Source of the DNA: Arthrobacter sp. AZCC_0090
GTDB lineage: Bacteria; Actinomycetota; Actinomycetes; Actinomycetales; Micrococcaceae
Assembly (NCBI RefSeq): GCF_014207375.1
Contig: NZ_JACHEE010000007.1
Coordinates: 1-64,000, forward strand
Direction of reading: 5' to 3'
DNA: 64,000 nt
Shown: positions 8,257 through 17,860 of the stretch, piece after piece
How positions within the stretch are numbered: position 1 is the stretch's first letter
Layout: every line of letters begins with the position of its first letter
The notes under the pieces: model-generated
The model's database searches: none
The model's input: the letters and a program-made list of their open reading frames with translations, nothing else
Told to the model about the DNA's origin: nothing
Program-made: the position numbers and the translations under genes

Positions 8257-8628
8257 ATGATTTCTGAGGACTCGAACACTGCCAGCGGCACGCCAAAGAA
8301 CGGCGCGGCGCAGAATGGCACCGCGCACGACGGCGGCCCTGAACGCCGCGGGATCACGGTCCGCCGAGCCCCCAAGTTCGTTCCGTTCCTGGCGCTTGGC
8401 GGGGTTGCTGGCATCATCGCCGCCGCTTTCGTGGCATACGGCCTCCCCGGCGATGCCAGCTTCGATCGCGGCGCAGTCTTCGGCTTCTTCCTGGTGGCCT
8501 TTGCCGCCGGCGGCGTACTTCTCGGCGCGGTCGCTGCGCTTGTCCTGGACAAGGTCAGCGTGCGGCGTGCCCAGCGCGCCGTCGTCGAGTCCGTGCCGGA
8601 CTCAAACGAGGACGACGCCGAAGCATAG
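8257..8628 (+). CDS. Conserved small membrane protein upstream of purF
   Basis: 123 aa. A polar Gly/Ala/Asn-rich N-terminus of about 40 residues precedes two hydrophobic segments, about 42-63 (FVPFLALGGVAGIIAAAFVA) and 74-97, and then a charged tail ending in DEDDAEA-like acidic residues. This suggests a two-helix hairpin in the membrane with both ends in the cytoplasm. I do not recognise a named family or function. It lies divergent from the permease operon and 62 bp before purF in the same direction. Coding is supported by strong third-position G/C bias and the membrane pattern. Confidence 0.7.
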   Translation: MISEDSNTASGTPKNGAAQNGTAHDGGPERRGITVRRAPKFVPFLALGGVAGIIAAAFVAYGLPGDASFDRGAVFGFFLVAFAAGGVLLGAVAALVLDKVSVRRAQRAVVESVPDSNEDDAEA

Positions 8629-8690
8629 GATCCCGGTCACAAAGACGCGTGAGGGAAAATACCACGCCAACATCATGCGACAATTGACCA

Positions 8691-10277
8691 GTGGCACGTG
8701 GCGACGGAAAACTTTCTCATGATCTTCTCCCCGACGAAAAAGGACCTCAGGACGCTTGTGGCGTCTTCGGGGTCTGGGCGCCGGGCGAAGAAGTAGCAAA
8801 ACTCACCTATTACGGGCTGTATGCGCTGCAGCACCGCGGACAAGAATCGGCTGGTATTGCTACCAGTGACGGCAAGCGCATCAATGTCTACAAGGACATG
8901 GGCCTCGTGTCCCAGGTCTTCGACGAGACAACGCTGAACACCCTCACCGGGCACCTCGCCGTCGGCCACTGCCGGTACTCCACCACCGGAGCGAGCCACT
9001 GGGCCAACGCACAGCCCACCCTCGGTGCGACTGCCACCGGAACCGTTGCCCTTGCGCACAACGGCAACCTGACGAACACCGCTGAACTCAGGGAAATGAT
9101 CCTCGAGCTCAACGGCGGCCAGCTGACCGGCGAAATGAAGCAGGGCAACACCTCGGACACCGCCCTGGTCACCGCCCTCCTCGAAGGCGAAGAAGGCAAG
9201 ACCCTCGAACAGACCGCCCTCGAGCTGCTGCCCAAGATCCGCGGCGGGTTCTGCTTCGTCTTCATGGACGAAGGCACCCTCTACGCAGCGCGAGACACCT
9301 ACGGCATCCGCCCCCTGTGCCTTGGCCGCCTTGAGCGCGGCTGGGTTGTCGCCTCGGAGCAGTCCGCCCTGGCCACGGTCGGCGCGAGCTTCATCCGCGA
9401 GATCGAGCCCGGCGAGTTCATCGCCATTGACGAGAACGGCGTCCGTTCCCAGCGCTTCGCGGAGGCGACGCCGGCCGGCTGCGTTTTCGAGTACGTCTAC
9501 CTCGCGCGCCCCGACGCTTCGATTGCCGGGCGCTCCGTGTACGAGTCCCGCGTGGAGATGGGCCGCCAGTTGGCCCGCGAAAACACCCAGGTAGCGGACA
9601 TCGTCATCCCCGTCCCCGAGTCCGGCACCCCTGCCGCAGTCGGATACGCCGAGGAATCCGGCATCCCGTTCGCGCATGGCTTCGTCAAGAACTCCTACGT
9701 GGGCCGTACGTTCATCCAGCCCTCGCAGACCCTGCGCCAGCTCGGCATCCGGCTCAAGCTCAACGCCCTCGAATCCGTGATCCGCGGCAAGCGCGTGGTG
9801 GTTGTGGATGACTCGATCGTCCGCGGCAACACCCAGCGTGCCATCGTCCGGATGCTCCGCGAGGCTGGCGCCGCAGCCGTCCACATCAAGATTTCCTCCC
9901 CGCCCGTACAGTGGCCCTGCTTCTACGGCATCGACTTCGCCTCCCTCGCTGAACTGATCGCCAATGGTGCCACCATCGAGGAAATCTCCCACGCCATTGG
10001 CGCAGATTCGCTGGCGTACATTTCCGAAGACGGCATGATCGGCGCCACCCAGCAGCCCCGCGAACGCCTCTGTACTGCCTGCTTCACGGGCCGGTACCCC
10101 ATCGAACTCCCGGGTTCGGACAAACTGGGCAAGAACCTCCTGGAGCGCACCGACCTCGGCGGGCTGCCGACGTCGGACGACCCCGCCAACAAGCCCGGTG
10201 CCACGGGCTGCGATCCCGGACCCGACGCCGAGTTTGAGAACCTGCTGACTGACGCCGATAAGAAAGAGTCTGTATGA
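8691..10277 (+). CDS. purF: Amidophosphoribosyltransferase
   Basis: 528 aa. First committed enzyme of purine synthesis, moving the amide nitrogen of glutamine to PRPP. A 22-residue propeptide precedes Cys23 (CGVFG), the N-terminal nucleophile exposed after self-cleavage. The N-terminal glutaminase domain (YYGLYALQHRGQESAGI, HNGNLTN) is followed by the phosphoribosyltransferase domain with the PRPP loop VVVVDDSIVRGNT. The C-terminal LCTACFTGRYP fits the iron-sulfur type known from Bacillus. The start is GTG at 8691. The stop overlaps the start of purM by 4 bases, so both are made together. Confidence 0.97.
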   Translation: MARGDGKLSHDLLPDEKGPQDACGVFGVWAPGEEVAKLTYYGLYALQHRGQESAGIATSDGKRINVYKDMGLVSQVFDETTLNTLTGHLAVGHCRYSTTGASHWANAQPTLGATATGTVALAHNGNLTNTAELREMILELNGGQLTGEMKQGNTSDTALVTALLEGEEGKTLEQTALELLPKIRGGFCFVFMDEGTLYAARDTYGIRPLCLGRLERGWVVASEQSALATVGASFIREIEPGEFIAIDENGVRSQRFAEATPAGCVFEYVYLARPDASIAGRSVYESRVEMGRQLARENTQVADIVIPVPESGTPAAVGYAEESGIPFAHGFVKNSYVGRTFIQPSQTLRQLGIRLKLNALESVIRGKRVVVVDDSIVRGNTQRAIVRMLREAGAAAVHIKISSPPVQWPCFYGIDFASLAELIANGATIEEISHAIGADSLAYISEDGMIGATQQPRERLCTACFTGRYPIELPGSDKLGKNLLERTDLGGLPTSDDPANKPGATGCDPGPDAEFENLLTDADKKESV

Positions 10278-11434
10278 CCTCCGCATCCCCCGCCGCTGAG
10301 AACACAACCGGTATCACCTACGCGTCCGCGGGCGTCGACGTCGAAGCGGGCGACCGCGCCGTCGAACTCATGAAGGACGCTGTCAAGGCGACCCACAACA
10401 GCTCGGTGCTCGGCGGCGTCGGCGGTTTCGCCGGCCTGTACGACGTCTCCCGGCTGCTCACATACAAGAGGCCGCTGCTGGCCACGTCCACGGACGGCGT
10501 GGGCACTAAAGTTGCCATCGCCCAGGCCATGGACATCCACGACACCATCGGTTTCGACCTCGTCGGCATGGTAGTGGACGACATCGTGGTGGTCGGCGCA
10601 GAGCCGCTCTTCATGACCGACTACATCGCGTGCGGCAAGGTTGTCCCCGAGCGCATCGCGGACATCGTCCGCGGCATCGCGGCCGCTTGCTCCGTGGCAG
10701 GCACCGCCCTGGTGGGTGGCGAAACCGCTGAGCACCCGGGCCTGCTGGGTGAGCACGAGTACGACGTCGCCGGTGCAGCGACCGGTGTTGTCGAAGCCGA
10801 CGCTTTGCTCGGCCCGGACCGCGTCCGCGCTGGCGACGTCGTGATCGGCATGGCGTCTTCCGGCCTGCACTCCAACGGCTACTCCTTGGTCCGCCGCGTC
10901 ATCAACCACGCTGGCTGGGCCTTGGACCGCCAGGTTTCCGAACTCGGCCGCACCTTGGGCGAAGAGCTCCTGGAACCGACCCGGGTCTACGCCGCCGACT
11001 GCTTGGACCTCGCCCGCGCCTTCCCGGTTTCCGGCCTCGGCGCCGCAGCCGGCGCAGTGCACGGCTTCAGCCACGTCACCGGCGGCGGCTTGGCAGCCAA
11101 CCTGGCCCGCGTCCTGCCGCAGGGCCTCGTGGCCACGGTTGACCGTGCCACCTGGGAACTGCCGGCCATCTTCAAGCTGGTATCTGAGCTCGGCAACGTG
11201 CCGCTGGCCGATCTCGAGCGCACGCTCAACTTGGGCGTCGGCATGGTGGCCATCGTGTCGCCGGAGATCGCAGACGCCGCCGTTGCCCGCCTCAACGAGC
11301 GCGGACTGCCGTCGTGGGTGATGGGTACTGTTGCCGCGGATTCCGCGTCCGTGGACAAGAGCGGCCCAGACTACGTCCAGGGTGCCAAGGGCGTCGACGG
11401 CGGCGCCGTACGCCTGGTCAACTCTTACGCCTAA
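10274..11434 (+). CDS. purM: Phosphoribosylformylglycinamidine cyclo-ligase (AIR synthetase)
   Basis: 386 aa, somewhat longer than the E. coli enzyme because of a short N-terminal extension. It closes the imidazole ring to make AIR, using ATP. Typical blocks are TSTDGVGTKVAIA, the GFDLVGMVVDDIVVVGAEPLFMTDY core, GGETAEHPG, SGLHSNGYSLVR and HVTGGGL. Coupled to purF by an ATGA overlap. A strong 21-bp hairpin follows the stop and separates it from a convergent VOC gene. Confidence 0.97.
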   Translation: MTSASPAAENTTGITYASAGVDVEAGDRAVELMKDAVKATHNSSVLGGVGGFAGLYDVSRLLTYKRPLLATSTDGVGTKVAIAQAMDIHDTIGFDLVGMVVDDIVVVGAEPLFMTDYIACGKVVPERIADIVRGIAAACSVAGTALVGGETAEHPGLLGEHEYDVAGAATGVVEADALLGPDRVRAGDVVIGMASSGLHSNGYSLVRRVINHAGWALDRQVSELGRTLGEELLEPTRVYAADCLDLARAFPVSGLGAAAGAVHGFSHVTGGGLAANLARVLPQGLVATVDRATWELPAIFKLVSELGNVPLADLERTLNLGVGMVAIVSPEIADAAVARLNERGLPSWVMGTVAADSASVDKSGPDYVQGAKGVDGGAVRLVNSYA

Positions 11435-11448
11435 GGGTTCTTAGCGCA

Positions 11449-11500
11449 AACGAGTGCCCACCCCACTGCCGATCCGGCAGTGGGGTGGGCACTCGTTGTT
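11449..11500. terminator. Bidirectional terminator, 21-bp perfect hairpin
   Basis: The arms at 11450-11470 (ACGAGTGCCCACCCCACTGC and one more C) and 11476-11496 are perfectly complementary over 21 bp with a 5-base loop GATCC. On the plus strand TTGTTT follows; on the minus strand TTTGCG follows. It sits between the convergent stops of purM and the VOC gene and can serve both. Confidence 0.85.
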
Positions 11501-11506
11501 TATGGC

Positions 11507-12292
11507 CTAGTTGCTTTCGCTAGCCATCACACTGAAGGCTGCTCCAGCGGGATCGCCGAGAACTGCCATGCGCCCGACGCCGGGCACATCGAAGGCAGGC
11601 GCGAAGACCTGTGCTCCGAGTTCCACCGCCTTCGCCACGGATTCGTTGACGTCGGCCACATTGAAGTACGTCATCCAGAACGGCGGCATGCCCTCCATGG
11701 GCTGCTTCATGGCTCCGGCCACGGACTTCCCATCGACTACGAGTTGCGTGTACTCCTGCAGGTCGCCGGCCGCAGCCGTCTCGCTGGCGCATCCCGTCAC
11801 TGCCTCATAGAACGCTACGGCCTTGGCGACGTCGTTCGTCTGCAGTTCGCTCCAGACCACCGTGCCCGGCTCGTTGACCAACCCGGCGCCGTGGTGGTTG
11901 CCCGCTTCCCAGAAGCCAACCTGTGCCCCGGTGGGATCGGCGGCGAAGAACATGCGGCCGCTCCCGTTGGGGACGCTGTCCGGCGGGAATAGGATGTTGC
12001 CGCCCGCCGCCGTCGCGCGCTCAGCGGCCTCGTCAACCGAATCGACAGCAAGGTAGTTGGCCCAGAAGGACGGCACACCGGCCGCAGCCATGTCCGGCAT
12101 CTGCTGCATCATGCCCGCGACGTAGCGGTCCTGCAGCTTGGCCATGTAGTAGGTGCCGCCGTTGCCGGCATCCATTGCATCCAGTTCCCAGCCGAACAGA
12201 TCAGTGTAAAAGGCCTTGGAAGCCTCAATGTCCGACGACGACAGGTCCACCCAACACGGAGTTCCCTGCTTGTAGCTATCAACCTGCGGCAT
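11507..12292 (-). CDS. VOC-superfamily protein, two glyoxalase-like domains
   Basis: 261 aa with two tandem vicinal-oxygen-chelate modules, about 10-120 and 135-255. Each starts with a similar block (PCWVDLSSSDIEASKAFYTDLFGW; TVVWSELQTNDVAKAVAFYEAVTG) and ends with a DPTGA or DPAGA turn. Proteins of this set are common in actinobacteria and usually lack a proven substrate; some relatives are annotated as hydroxylases or resistance proteins. AAGGGAT precedes the ATG at 12292. Monocistronic. The metal-binding His/Glu pattern is weak, so catalysis cannot be assumed. Confidence 0.8.
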   Translation of the reverse strand: MPQVDSYKQGTPCWVDLSSSDIEASKAFYTDLFGWELDAMDAGNGGTYYMAKLQDRYVAGMMQQMPDMAAAGVPSFWANYLAVDSVDEAAERATAAGGNILFPPDSVPNGSGRMFFAADPTGAQVGFWEAGNHHGAGLVNEPGTVVWSELQTNDVAKAVAFYEAVTGCASETAAAGDLQEYTQLVVDGKSVAGAMKQPMEGMPPFWMTYFNVADVNESVAKAVELGAQVFAPAFDVPGVGRMAVLGDPAGAAFSVMASESN

Positions 12293-12401
12293 TGCTATCC
12301 CTTCGTTGAGTAGCCGGCATACGCCGGCGGATACCACGTTCAAAGTAGTACGGGGGTCCGACACTGACAACAGTCGGCGAGCGCGGGCCCCTCGGAACCC
12401 G

Positions 12402-13382
12402 CTATGCGTGAACTGTGCGGCCAGTGAAAGCAACCAAGCGCTCCAGGCTGGATGCCGTCTCGGCGACTTCCTGGGCCGGGGCGAAGCTGCCGCTCGCACG
12501 GACCTGATCGCTGATGGTGTTCTGGGCGAGGACCTCCACGTAGTCGGTGAGCTCGTCCGCAACCGACAGCTCGCGGCCAAGGGCCTTGGAGAAGTCCCAA
12601 GCGTGGACCAGGAATTCAAGGTTGAGGATGGAGGCGACCATCGGGGCCGGCAGTTCAGCGAAGCCCATGTCGATGGTGCCTTCGAGGCCACGGCGGTAGA
12701 AAGCTTCCAGCGTGGGCTGGGCGAGGTCGGCGATGCGCACCTCAGGCGACTTTCCGGCGTCGTCCGCTACGTCGGCTCCCAGCGCCTTCGCGATGCCGGA
12801 AATCGAGCCGGCGAGGTGGTCAAGCAACTGGGACACGTTGAAGTCGGCGCACGGCGTGTGAGTCTGCGCGTCGGCGTCCGTGACGTTCGCCAGCACGCGC
12901 TGCACGATGGCAAGCGTGGCGTCCGCGGAGGTGAGTTCGTTGAGATCGGCGGGGGCAGCTGCCCATTCGTCGGCACCGGCGTCCCCCGTGGATGCCTCGG
13001 CGAGGAGACGGTCGAGGTAGTGGTTCCAGCCCTCGGCGTGCGCGGCGACCGCTTCCGGCGTCGGAAGGCCTTCGTGCACCAGGCGCACGGTGGTCCCGCC
13101 GTCGGCGGGCTCAAGGGTGATGGCCACGGTGGAGACGTTGTCCGCCGGGGCCTCAGGCTGCTCCCAGCCCCACGTGAAGACGACGCGCTTGCCCGGTTCG
13201 ATTTCGGTGAACGTTCCGGCTGCGTGATGGCCCGGGGTGATGGTCCACCGGTACTCGCCGCCCACCTTCAGGTCGACGCGGGCGGCGACCGTCTGCCAGC
13301 GGCGGAGCCTTTCGGGCTGGGTGATGAGTTCGAACGCCTGGTCGACGTTGAGGGGAAGAAGAACGGTCTTGTCGTAAATCAT
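12402..13382 (-). CDS. SRPBCC (AHSA1-like) and DinB/TIGR03086-like fusion protein
   Basis: 326 aa with two parts. Residues 1-~140 are an AHSA1/START-like ligand-binding domain (FELITQPERLRRW, GGEYRWTITPGHHAAGTF, VVFTWGWEQPE, LVHEGLP). Residues ~155-326 match the TIGR03086 branch of the DinB/mycothiol-dependent maleylpyruvate isomerase N-terminal family (TPCADFNVSQLLDHLAGS, FLVHAWDFSKALGRE). The two domains usually occur as separate proteins. The ATG at 13382 overlaps the ArsR stop (ATGA), so it is coupled to the regulator. The role is unknown; regulator plus SRPBCC pairs often respond to hydrophobic or toxic compounds. Confidence 0.8.
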   Translation of the reverse strand: MIYDKTVLLPLNVDQAFELITQPERLRRWQTVAARVDLKVGGEYRWTITPGHHAAGTFTEIEPGKRVVFTWGWEQPEAPADNVSTVAITLEPADGGTTVRLVHEGLPTPEAVAAHAEGWNHYLDRLLAEASTGDAGADEWAAAPADLNELTSADATLAIVQRVLANVTDADAQTHTPCADFNVSQLLDHLAGSISGIAKALGADVADDAGKSPEVRIADLAQPTLEAFYRRGLEGTIDMGFAELPAPMVASILNLEFLVHAWDFSKALGRELSVADELTDYVEVLAQNTISDQVRASGSFAPAQEVAETASSLERLVAFTGRTVHA

Positions 13383-13708
13383 GGTGATTCCTCGGTTGTG
13401 GGAAGGCGGTCGTTGGTGAAGTTTTGTGCGTCAGCAAGGAGCATGTCCAGCTCTGTGGTCCAGAACTGCTCAAAAAGCTTCCGGAGTTCCCTCATGCCAG
13501 CGTTGTCCAAGCGGTAGAAACGGTTGCGTCCCTCTTTGCGGGCCGCAACAAGTCCAACCTGCTCCAGCAACAGCAAGTGCTGCGAGACGGCGGATCTGCT
13601 CACCGTGAATTCGGCAGCCAGCTCCGTCACGGTGCACTCACCCGCCGCAAGCATGTGCAACAGACGCCGCCTATTCGGCTCCGCGGCAACTTCCAGTGGG
13701 TCGAGCAT
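13379..13708 (-). CDS. ArsR-family winged-helix regulator
   Basis: 109 aa if the ATG at 13708 is used. A compact winged helix covers the protein: DPLEVAAEPNRRRLLHML, TVTELAAEFTVSRSAVSQHLLLLEQVGLV, and the wing RKEGRNRFYRLD. No cysteine pair for metal binding is seen in the recognition helix, so it is not a classic arsenic or cadmium sensor. A GTG at 13729 is in frame but lies inside the operator palindrome. Coupled to the SRPBCC/DinB fusion downstream. Autoregulation is likely from the palindrome between -35 and -10. Confidence 0.87.
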   Translation of the reverse strand: MLDPLEVAAEPNRRRLLHMLAAGECTVTELAAEFTVSRSAVSQHLLLLEQVGLVAARKEGRNRFYRLDNAGMRELRKLFEQFWTTELDMLLADAQNFTNDRLPTTEESP

Positions 13709-13715
13709 GATTAAT

Positions 13716-13745
13716 ACGTTAGCGTCCACTAACGCATTCTGTCAA
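13716..13745 (-). promoter_or_regulatory. ArsR promoter with embedded operator
   Basis: On the minus strand TTGACA (13745-13740), an 18-bp spacer, and TAACGT (13721-13716) form a promoter. The palindrome CGTTAG-TGGACG-CTAACG (13734-13717) fills the spacer and the -10. Seven bases after the -10 comes the A of the ATG at 13708, so the transcript may be leaderless, which is common in actinobacteria. No Shine-Dalgarno site precedes that ATG, in line with this. Confidence 0.55.
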
Positions 13746-13808
13746 CAACTTCCGAGAGCGCACTATCACCGACTACAGCACGGCGGACACCGCTACGAAA
13801 AGAGAACG

Positions 13809-13852
13809 AAAAAAGCCCGTGGAGCACGCCAATCATGGCGCGCCCCACGGGC
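13809..13852 (-). terminator. Intrinsic terminator of the DUF3073 gene
   Basis: Arms GCCCGTGG (13815-13822) and CCACGGGC (13845-13852) close a stem that continues in part through GCC/GGC around AATCAT. On the minus strand it is followed by six T (A6 at 13809-13814), the classic form. The DUF3073 gene ends about 95 bp upstream. The remainder of 13746-13947 shows nothing else I can name. Confidence 0.75.
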
Positions 13853-13947
13853 TCTGTGTTTTGCGTGGCATCCGGGGATGCCAAATGACCTCGTGTACGA
13901 CGGCGGTACGCAACTCGATGCCGAAAGGCACCTGATTGTTGCGACAG

Positions 13948-14181
13948 CTATCCGATACGGCGGGTGTCTACCTCGTCGTCATCGTCTTCCAAGTCCTCTG
14001 CGTACTTGTCCTCGTAAGCCGAGTAGTCCGGCTCCGGCGGATCATCCGCGAATCGGCTCGTCGCACGACTTGATGGACCCGTTAGCTCGCGCTGAAGGGC
14101 CGAATAGTCAGTGTTCGGGGAGTAGTACTTAATGTCCCGAGCCTGCTTGGTAGCTTTTGCCTTTTGACGGCCGCGCCCCAT
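13948..14181 (-). CDS. DUF3073 family small acidic-tailed protein
   Basis: 77 aa. The basic N-terminus MGRGRQKAKATKQARDIKYY and the acidic C-terminus (DLEDDDDEVD) are the signature of DUF3073, found across actinobacteria without a known role. AGGGGG precedes the ATG at 14181. The family is short and well conserved, which argues for a real gene. It is transcribed alone and ends at a clear terminator. Divergent from the septum-formation-like gene at 14403 across a 221-bp gap. Confidence 0.9.
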   Translation of the reverse strand: MGRGRQKAKATKQARDIKYYSPNTDYSALQRELTGPSSRATSRFADDPPEPDYSAYEDKYAEDLEDDDDEVDTRRIG

Positions 14182-14402
14182 GGCGTGACCCCCTTTTGTA
14201 CTTGGACCGGAGGTGGTCACCTTGGCGATCGGTGAGGCCCCGGAATGTTTGGTCAATTTGTCGTATGTCTAGATTACATGCTTTCTGGAGCAACTGCTTG
14301 CCACCACCTTCGCGAAAGCAGCGTCACAGTCCCACCTGGCAGCATCAACATTCATTGGCATGAAAAACTTGGGTAGAGTCGCCCTAATATCGGGCCACAC
14401 GC

Positions 14403-15119
14403 ATGAGAGGCACACATTCAGACATGGGCCAGGACAACACCTTCCCGGGCAACAACGGTACAGGCGACGATGAGTCGCCGGTAGACCCCGGCGCAGGGAA
14501 CGAGGATCCGGGGACTTCGGGCGTTGATCCGGAGAATGCGGAGCCTGGCGAAACCGAACCGGAGTCCACCGATACCAACGGAAAAGAGTCCCCGCTGCGG
14601 ACCGCCCTTGACGCCATGACGCGGCAACGGATCATCATCGGCGGGATCGTGCTGGCTGTACTGATCCTCATCGGCATAGTGATCTGGGTCCTCGTTGGAG
14701 CCCTGGCCAACCGTCCGGTGGCCGACGCCAGCCCCGAACCTGCCACGTCCACCACCCGTGGGACCCTTCCGGCGGACGTGGCAGCCAAGGACTACCAGCT
14801 GGGCGATTGCTTCGCCGACTTCGACTCCAGCGCAAGCCATGCGCGGGTTGTGGAATGCAACACAGATCATTCCGCCCAGTTGGGCGCCATTTTCCGCTAC
14901 AAGGCCGGGGACTCTTTTCCCGGCACCACCGCATTGCGGGACAAGGGCCGCGAAATCTGCCGCACGATGCTGCTCAACGAAGCATCCAGCAAGTATGTGC
15001 TGCTCCAACAAAACGTGTACCCGAGCTCCACCAGCTGGGATAAAGGCGACCGCCGAGTGGACTGCTTCATCGTGGTGGACTCGGGCAATACGCTCAAGGA
15101 ATCCGTACTTCAGAAGTAG
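14403..15119 (+). CDS. Single-pass membrane protein with septum-formation-like domain
   Basis: 238 aa from this ATG; an ATG at 14424 (MGQDNTFPG) is an equally good start. An acidic disordered N-terminus (~1-75, rich in Asp, Glu, Pro and Gly) is followed by one transmembrane helix (IIIGGIVLAVLILIGIVIWV, ~81-100) and an extracytoplasmic domain. The latter has DYQLGDCF, VVECNTDHSAQL and DCFIVVD with four cysteines, the pattern of the actinobacterial septum formation domain. Topology suggests an N-in anchor with the Cys-rich domain outside. The function is inferred from domain resemblance only. Confidence 0.75.
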   Translation: MRGTHSDMGQDNTFPGNNGTGDDESPVDPGAGNEDPGTSGVDPENAEPGETEPESTDTNGKESPLRTALDAMTRQRIIIGGIVLAVLILIGIVIWVLVGALANRPVADASPEPATSTTRGTLPADVAAKDYQLGDCFADFDSSASHARVVECNTDHSAQLGAIFRYKAGDSFPGTTALRDKGREICRTMLLNEASSKYVLLQQNVYPSSTSWDKGDRRVDCFIVVDSGNTLKESVLQK

Positions 15120-15157
15120 CCCGGCAGACCCGGTCCCAGCCCGGCCATCCGCTCCAG

Positions 15158-17827
15158 CTAGTCCTTCCGCCTCACCGTCAGGCCGCTGCCTGCCGGAGCT
15201 CCGCCGTCGGGACCCGACAAAGCTTCGAGCCCTTCGATGGTGAGTTCGTCGACGTCGGCCGCGGTGTCCACCAGGACAGTGTCGCCGTCCATGATCTGTC
15301 CGGCGAGGATCTCCTTTGCCAGGCGGTCGCCGATCTCGCGTTGAACCAACCTGCGCAACGGACGCGCGCCGTAGGCGGGATCGTAACCGGACATCGCGAG
15401 CCAGGCGCGGGCACCGTCAGTGACCTCGAGGGTGAGCCTGCGGTCGTGCAGCCTCTTGGTCAGCTCGTCCACGTGCAACTCGACGATCCTGGCGAGTTCG
15501 TCCACGCTGAGGGCGTCGAACAGGACAATCTCATCGAGGCGGTTGAGGAACTCCGGCTTGAAGGACGCGTTGACCACGGCCATGACCGCATTTCGCTTCG
15601 CCGCGGCGTCCAAGGTTGGATCCACGAGGAACTGGCTGCCGTGGTTTGAGGTCAGCACCAGGATGGTGTTCCGGAAGTCCACCGTACGGCCCTGGCCGTC
15701 GGTGAGGCGGCCGTCGTCGAGCACTTGCAGGAGGATGTCGAACACTTCCGGGTGGGCCTTCTCCACTTCGTCGAGCAGGATCACGGAGTACGGGCGGCGG
15801 CGGACCGCTTCCGTGAGCTGACCGCCTTCCTCGTAGCCCACGTATCCGGGAGGAGCACCGACCAGGCGGGCCACGGAGTGCTTCTCCCCGTACTCGGACA
15901 TGTCGATCCGCACCATGGCGCGTTCGTCATCGAAGAGGAAGTCGGCCAGGGCCTTGGCCAGTTCGGTTTTCCCGACGCCCGTGGGGCCGAGGAACAAGAA
16001 GGAACCCGTCGGGCGGTTGGGGTCACTGATGCCCGCGCGGGCGCGCCGGACGGCATCGGAAACGGCGGCCACGGCCTTGGATTGGCCGATCAGCCGCTTG
16101 CCGATCTCCTCTTCCATGTGCAGCAGCTTCTGGGACTCGCCCTGCAGCATGCGGCCTGCCGGGATTCCGGTCCAGGCGGAAATGACTTCGGCAATATCGT
16201 CCGCCGTGACTTCGTCGGCAACCATCAACGCAGGTTTTGCCTCGCCCCGCGCCTCCCGGGCAGATTCCTCCTCGGCCGCGGCACTGAGCTCGCGCTCCAA
16301 CGCGGGTAGCTCGCCGTACAGAATGCGCGAGGCGGCTTCAAGGTCGCCTTCGCGCTGGTATTTTTCGGCGGCCGAACGCAATTCATCGATTTTCGCTTTG
16401 AGGTCGCCAACCCGGTTGAGCCCGGCCTTTTCAGATTCCCAGCGGGCGTTCAATGCCGACAGGGTTTCTTTCTTGTCCGCCTTGTCCGCGCGGAGGGCTG
16501 CGAGGCGCTCCACCGAGGCGGCGTCAGTCTCCCGGGCGAGGGCCAGCTCCTCCATGGTGAGACGGTCCACGGCGCGGCGGAGCTGGTCGATTTCCTCGGG
16601 AGCGGAATCGATCTCCATGCGCAACCGTGACGCCGCCTCGTCCACGAGGTCAATTGCCTTGTCCGGCAACTGGCGGCCCGAGATGTAGCGGTTGGAGAGC
16701 GTTGCGGCCGCCACCAATGCGGAGTCCGCGATCGCTACTTTGTGGTGGGCCTCATAGCGTTCCTTGAGGCCACGGAGGATACCGATGGTGTCCTCCACAC
16801 TCGGCTCACCCACGTAGACCTGCTGGAAGCGGCGTTCCAGTGCCGGATCTTTCTCGACGTTTTCGCGGTACTCGTCCAGGGTGGTGGCACCGATGAGCCG
16901 GAGCTCGCCGCGGGCCAGCATGGGCTTGAGCATATTGCCGGCGTCCATGGCACTTTCGCCCGTGGCACCAGCGCCCACCACGGTGTGGATTTCGTCGATA
17001 AACGTGACGATCTGACCGTTGGAGTTCTTGATCTCCTCCAGCACCGCTTTGAGGCGTTCCTCGAATTCGCCGCGGTATTTGGCCCCAGCCACCATTGAAG
17101 CGAGGTCCAGCGCAATCAGGGTCTTGCCCCGCAGGCTTTCCGGGACGTCCCCGGCCACCATGCGCTGGGCGAGCCCTTCGACGACGGCGGTCTTGCCGAC
17201 GCCGGGTTCCCCGATGAGCACTGGATTGTTCTTGGTACGGCGACTCAGCACCTGGACGACCCGCCGGATTTCGCTGTCCCGTCCGATCACGGGATCCAGC
17301 TTGCCGGAGCGCGCCACGGCAGTCAGGTCGGTGCCGTATTTCTCCAGCGCTTGGAAAGTATTTTCCGGGTCTTGTGAGGTGACTTTACGGTCGCCGCGGA
17401 CACCCGGCAGGGCGGCGAGGAGCGCCTCATGGGACGCGCCGGCGTCGCGCAGTAGCTTTCCTACGGCGTCGCTTCCGGCAGAAAGCCCCAAAAGGAGGTG
17501 TTCGGTAGACACAAAGGAATCGCCGAGCTTTTCCGCCTCGTTCTGGGCGGCCTGAATAGCCTGCATGGACGGACGGGAAAGCTGCGCTTGCTGCACGGAG
17601 CTGCCCGACGACGACGGCAGGGCCTTGATCGCCGAACTCGCCTGCACGCTCACCGCGTCCGGGTCCGCTCCGGTGGCGCGCAAAAGGGCGACGGCGACGC
17701 CCTCGCGCTGGTCCATGAGCGCCTTGAGCAGGTGGGCCGGCTCCAATTGGGGATTTCCCGCGGTGGAGGCGTTCATGGCCGCCGCGGAAAGAGCCTCCTG
17801 GCTCTTGGTGGTGAATTTGACGTCCAT
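15158..17827 (-). CDS. clpB: ATP-dependent chaperone ClpB
   Basis: 889 aa, within a few percent of usual ClpB length. Double-Clp N-domain (~1-145), first AAA+ domain with Walker A GEPGVGKT, the coiled-coil middle domain (~400-520, [20 protein letters not shown]), and second AAA+ domain with [14 protein letters not shown] and a C-terminal D2-small domain. It pulls proteins out of aggregates together with DnaK. The start ATG at 17827 has AAGGAGC upstream. A HAIR palindrome just before it points to repression by HspR. The Gly/Ala-rich final residues extend slightly beyond typical ends. Confidence 0.97.
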   Translation of the reverse strand: MDVKFTTKSQEALSAAAMNASTAGNPQLEPAHLLKALMDQREGVAVALLRATGADPDAVSVQASSAIKALPSSSGSSVQQAQLSRPSMQAIQAAQNEAEKLGDSFVSTEHLLLGLSAGSDAVGKLLRDAGASHEALLAALPGVRGDRKVTSQDPENTFQALEKYGTDLTAVARSGKLDPVIGRDSEIRRVVQVLSRRTKNNPVLIGEPGVGKTAVVEGLAQRMVAGDVPESLRGKTLIALDLASMVAGAKYRGEFEERLKAVLEEIKNSNGQIVTFIDEIHTVVGAGATGESAMDAGNMLKPMLARGELRLIGATTLDEYRENVEKDPALERRFQQVYVGEPSVEDTIGILRGLKERYEAHHKVAIADSALVAAATLSNRYISGRQLPDKAIDLVDEAASRLRMEIDSAPEEIDQLRRAVDRLTMEELALARETDAASVERLAALRADKADKKETLSALNARWESEKAGLNRVGDLKAKIDELRSAAEKYQREGDLEAASRILYGELPALERELSAAAEEESAREARGEAKPALMVADEVTADDIAEVISAWTGIPAGRMLQGESQKLLHMEEEIGKRLIGQSKAVAAVSDAVRRARAGISDPNRPTGSFLFLGPTGVGKTELAKALADFLFDDERAMVRIDMSEYGEKHSVARLVGAPPGYVGYEEGGQLTEAVRRRPYSVILLDEVEKAHPEVFDILLQVLDDGRLTDGQGRTVDFRNTILVLTSNHGSQFLVDPTLDAAAKRNAVMAVVNASFKPEFLNRLDEIVLFDALSVDELARIVELHVDELTKRLHDRRLTLEVTDGARAWLAMSGYDPAYGARPLRRLVQREIGDRLAKEILAGQIMDGDTVLVDTAADVDELTIEGLEALSGPDGGAPAGSGLTVRRKD

Positions 17828-17860
17828 GGAAGAGCTCCTTTCGGGAAGATGGCTGTTTCT

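Noticed and set aside
8673..11074. Long minus-strand frames opposite purF and purM (544 and 383 codons)
   Set aside because: purF and purM are unmistakable on the plus strand; the antisense frames have no family motifs and reflect high GC content.
14182..14402. Regulatory RNA or operator between DUF3073 and the septum-formation-like gene
   Set aside because: I saw only weak promoter-like boxes and no convincing palindrome or known RNA motif.
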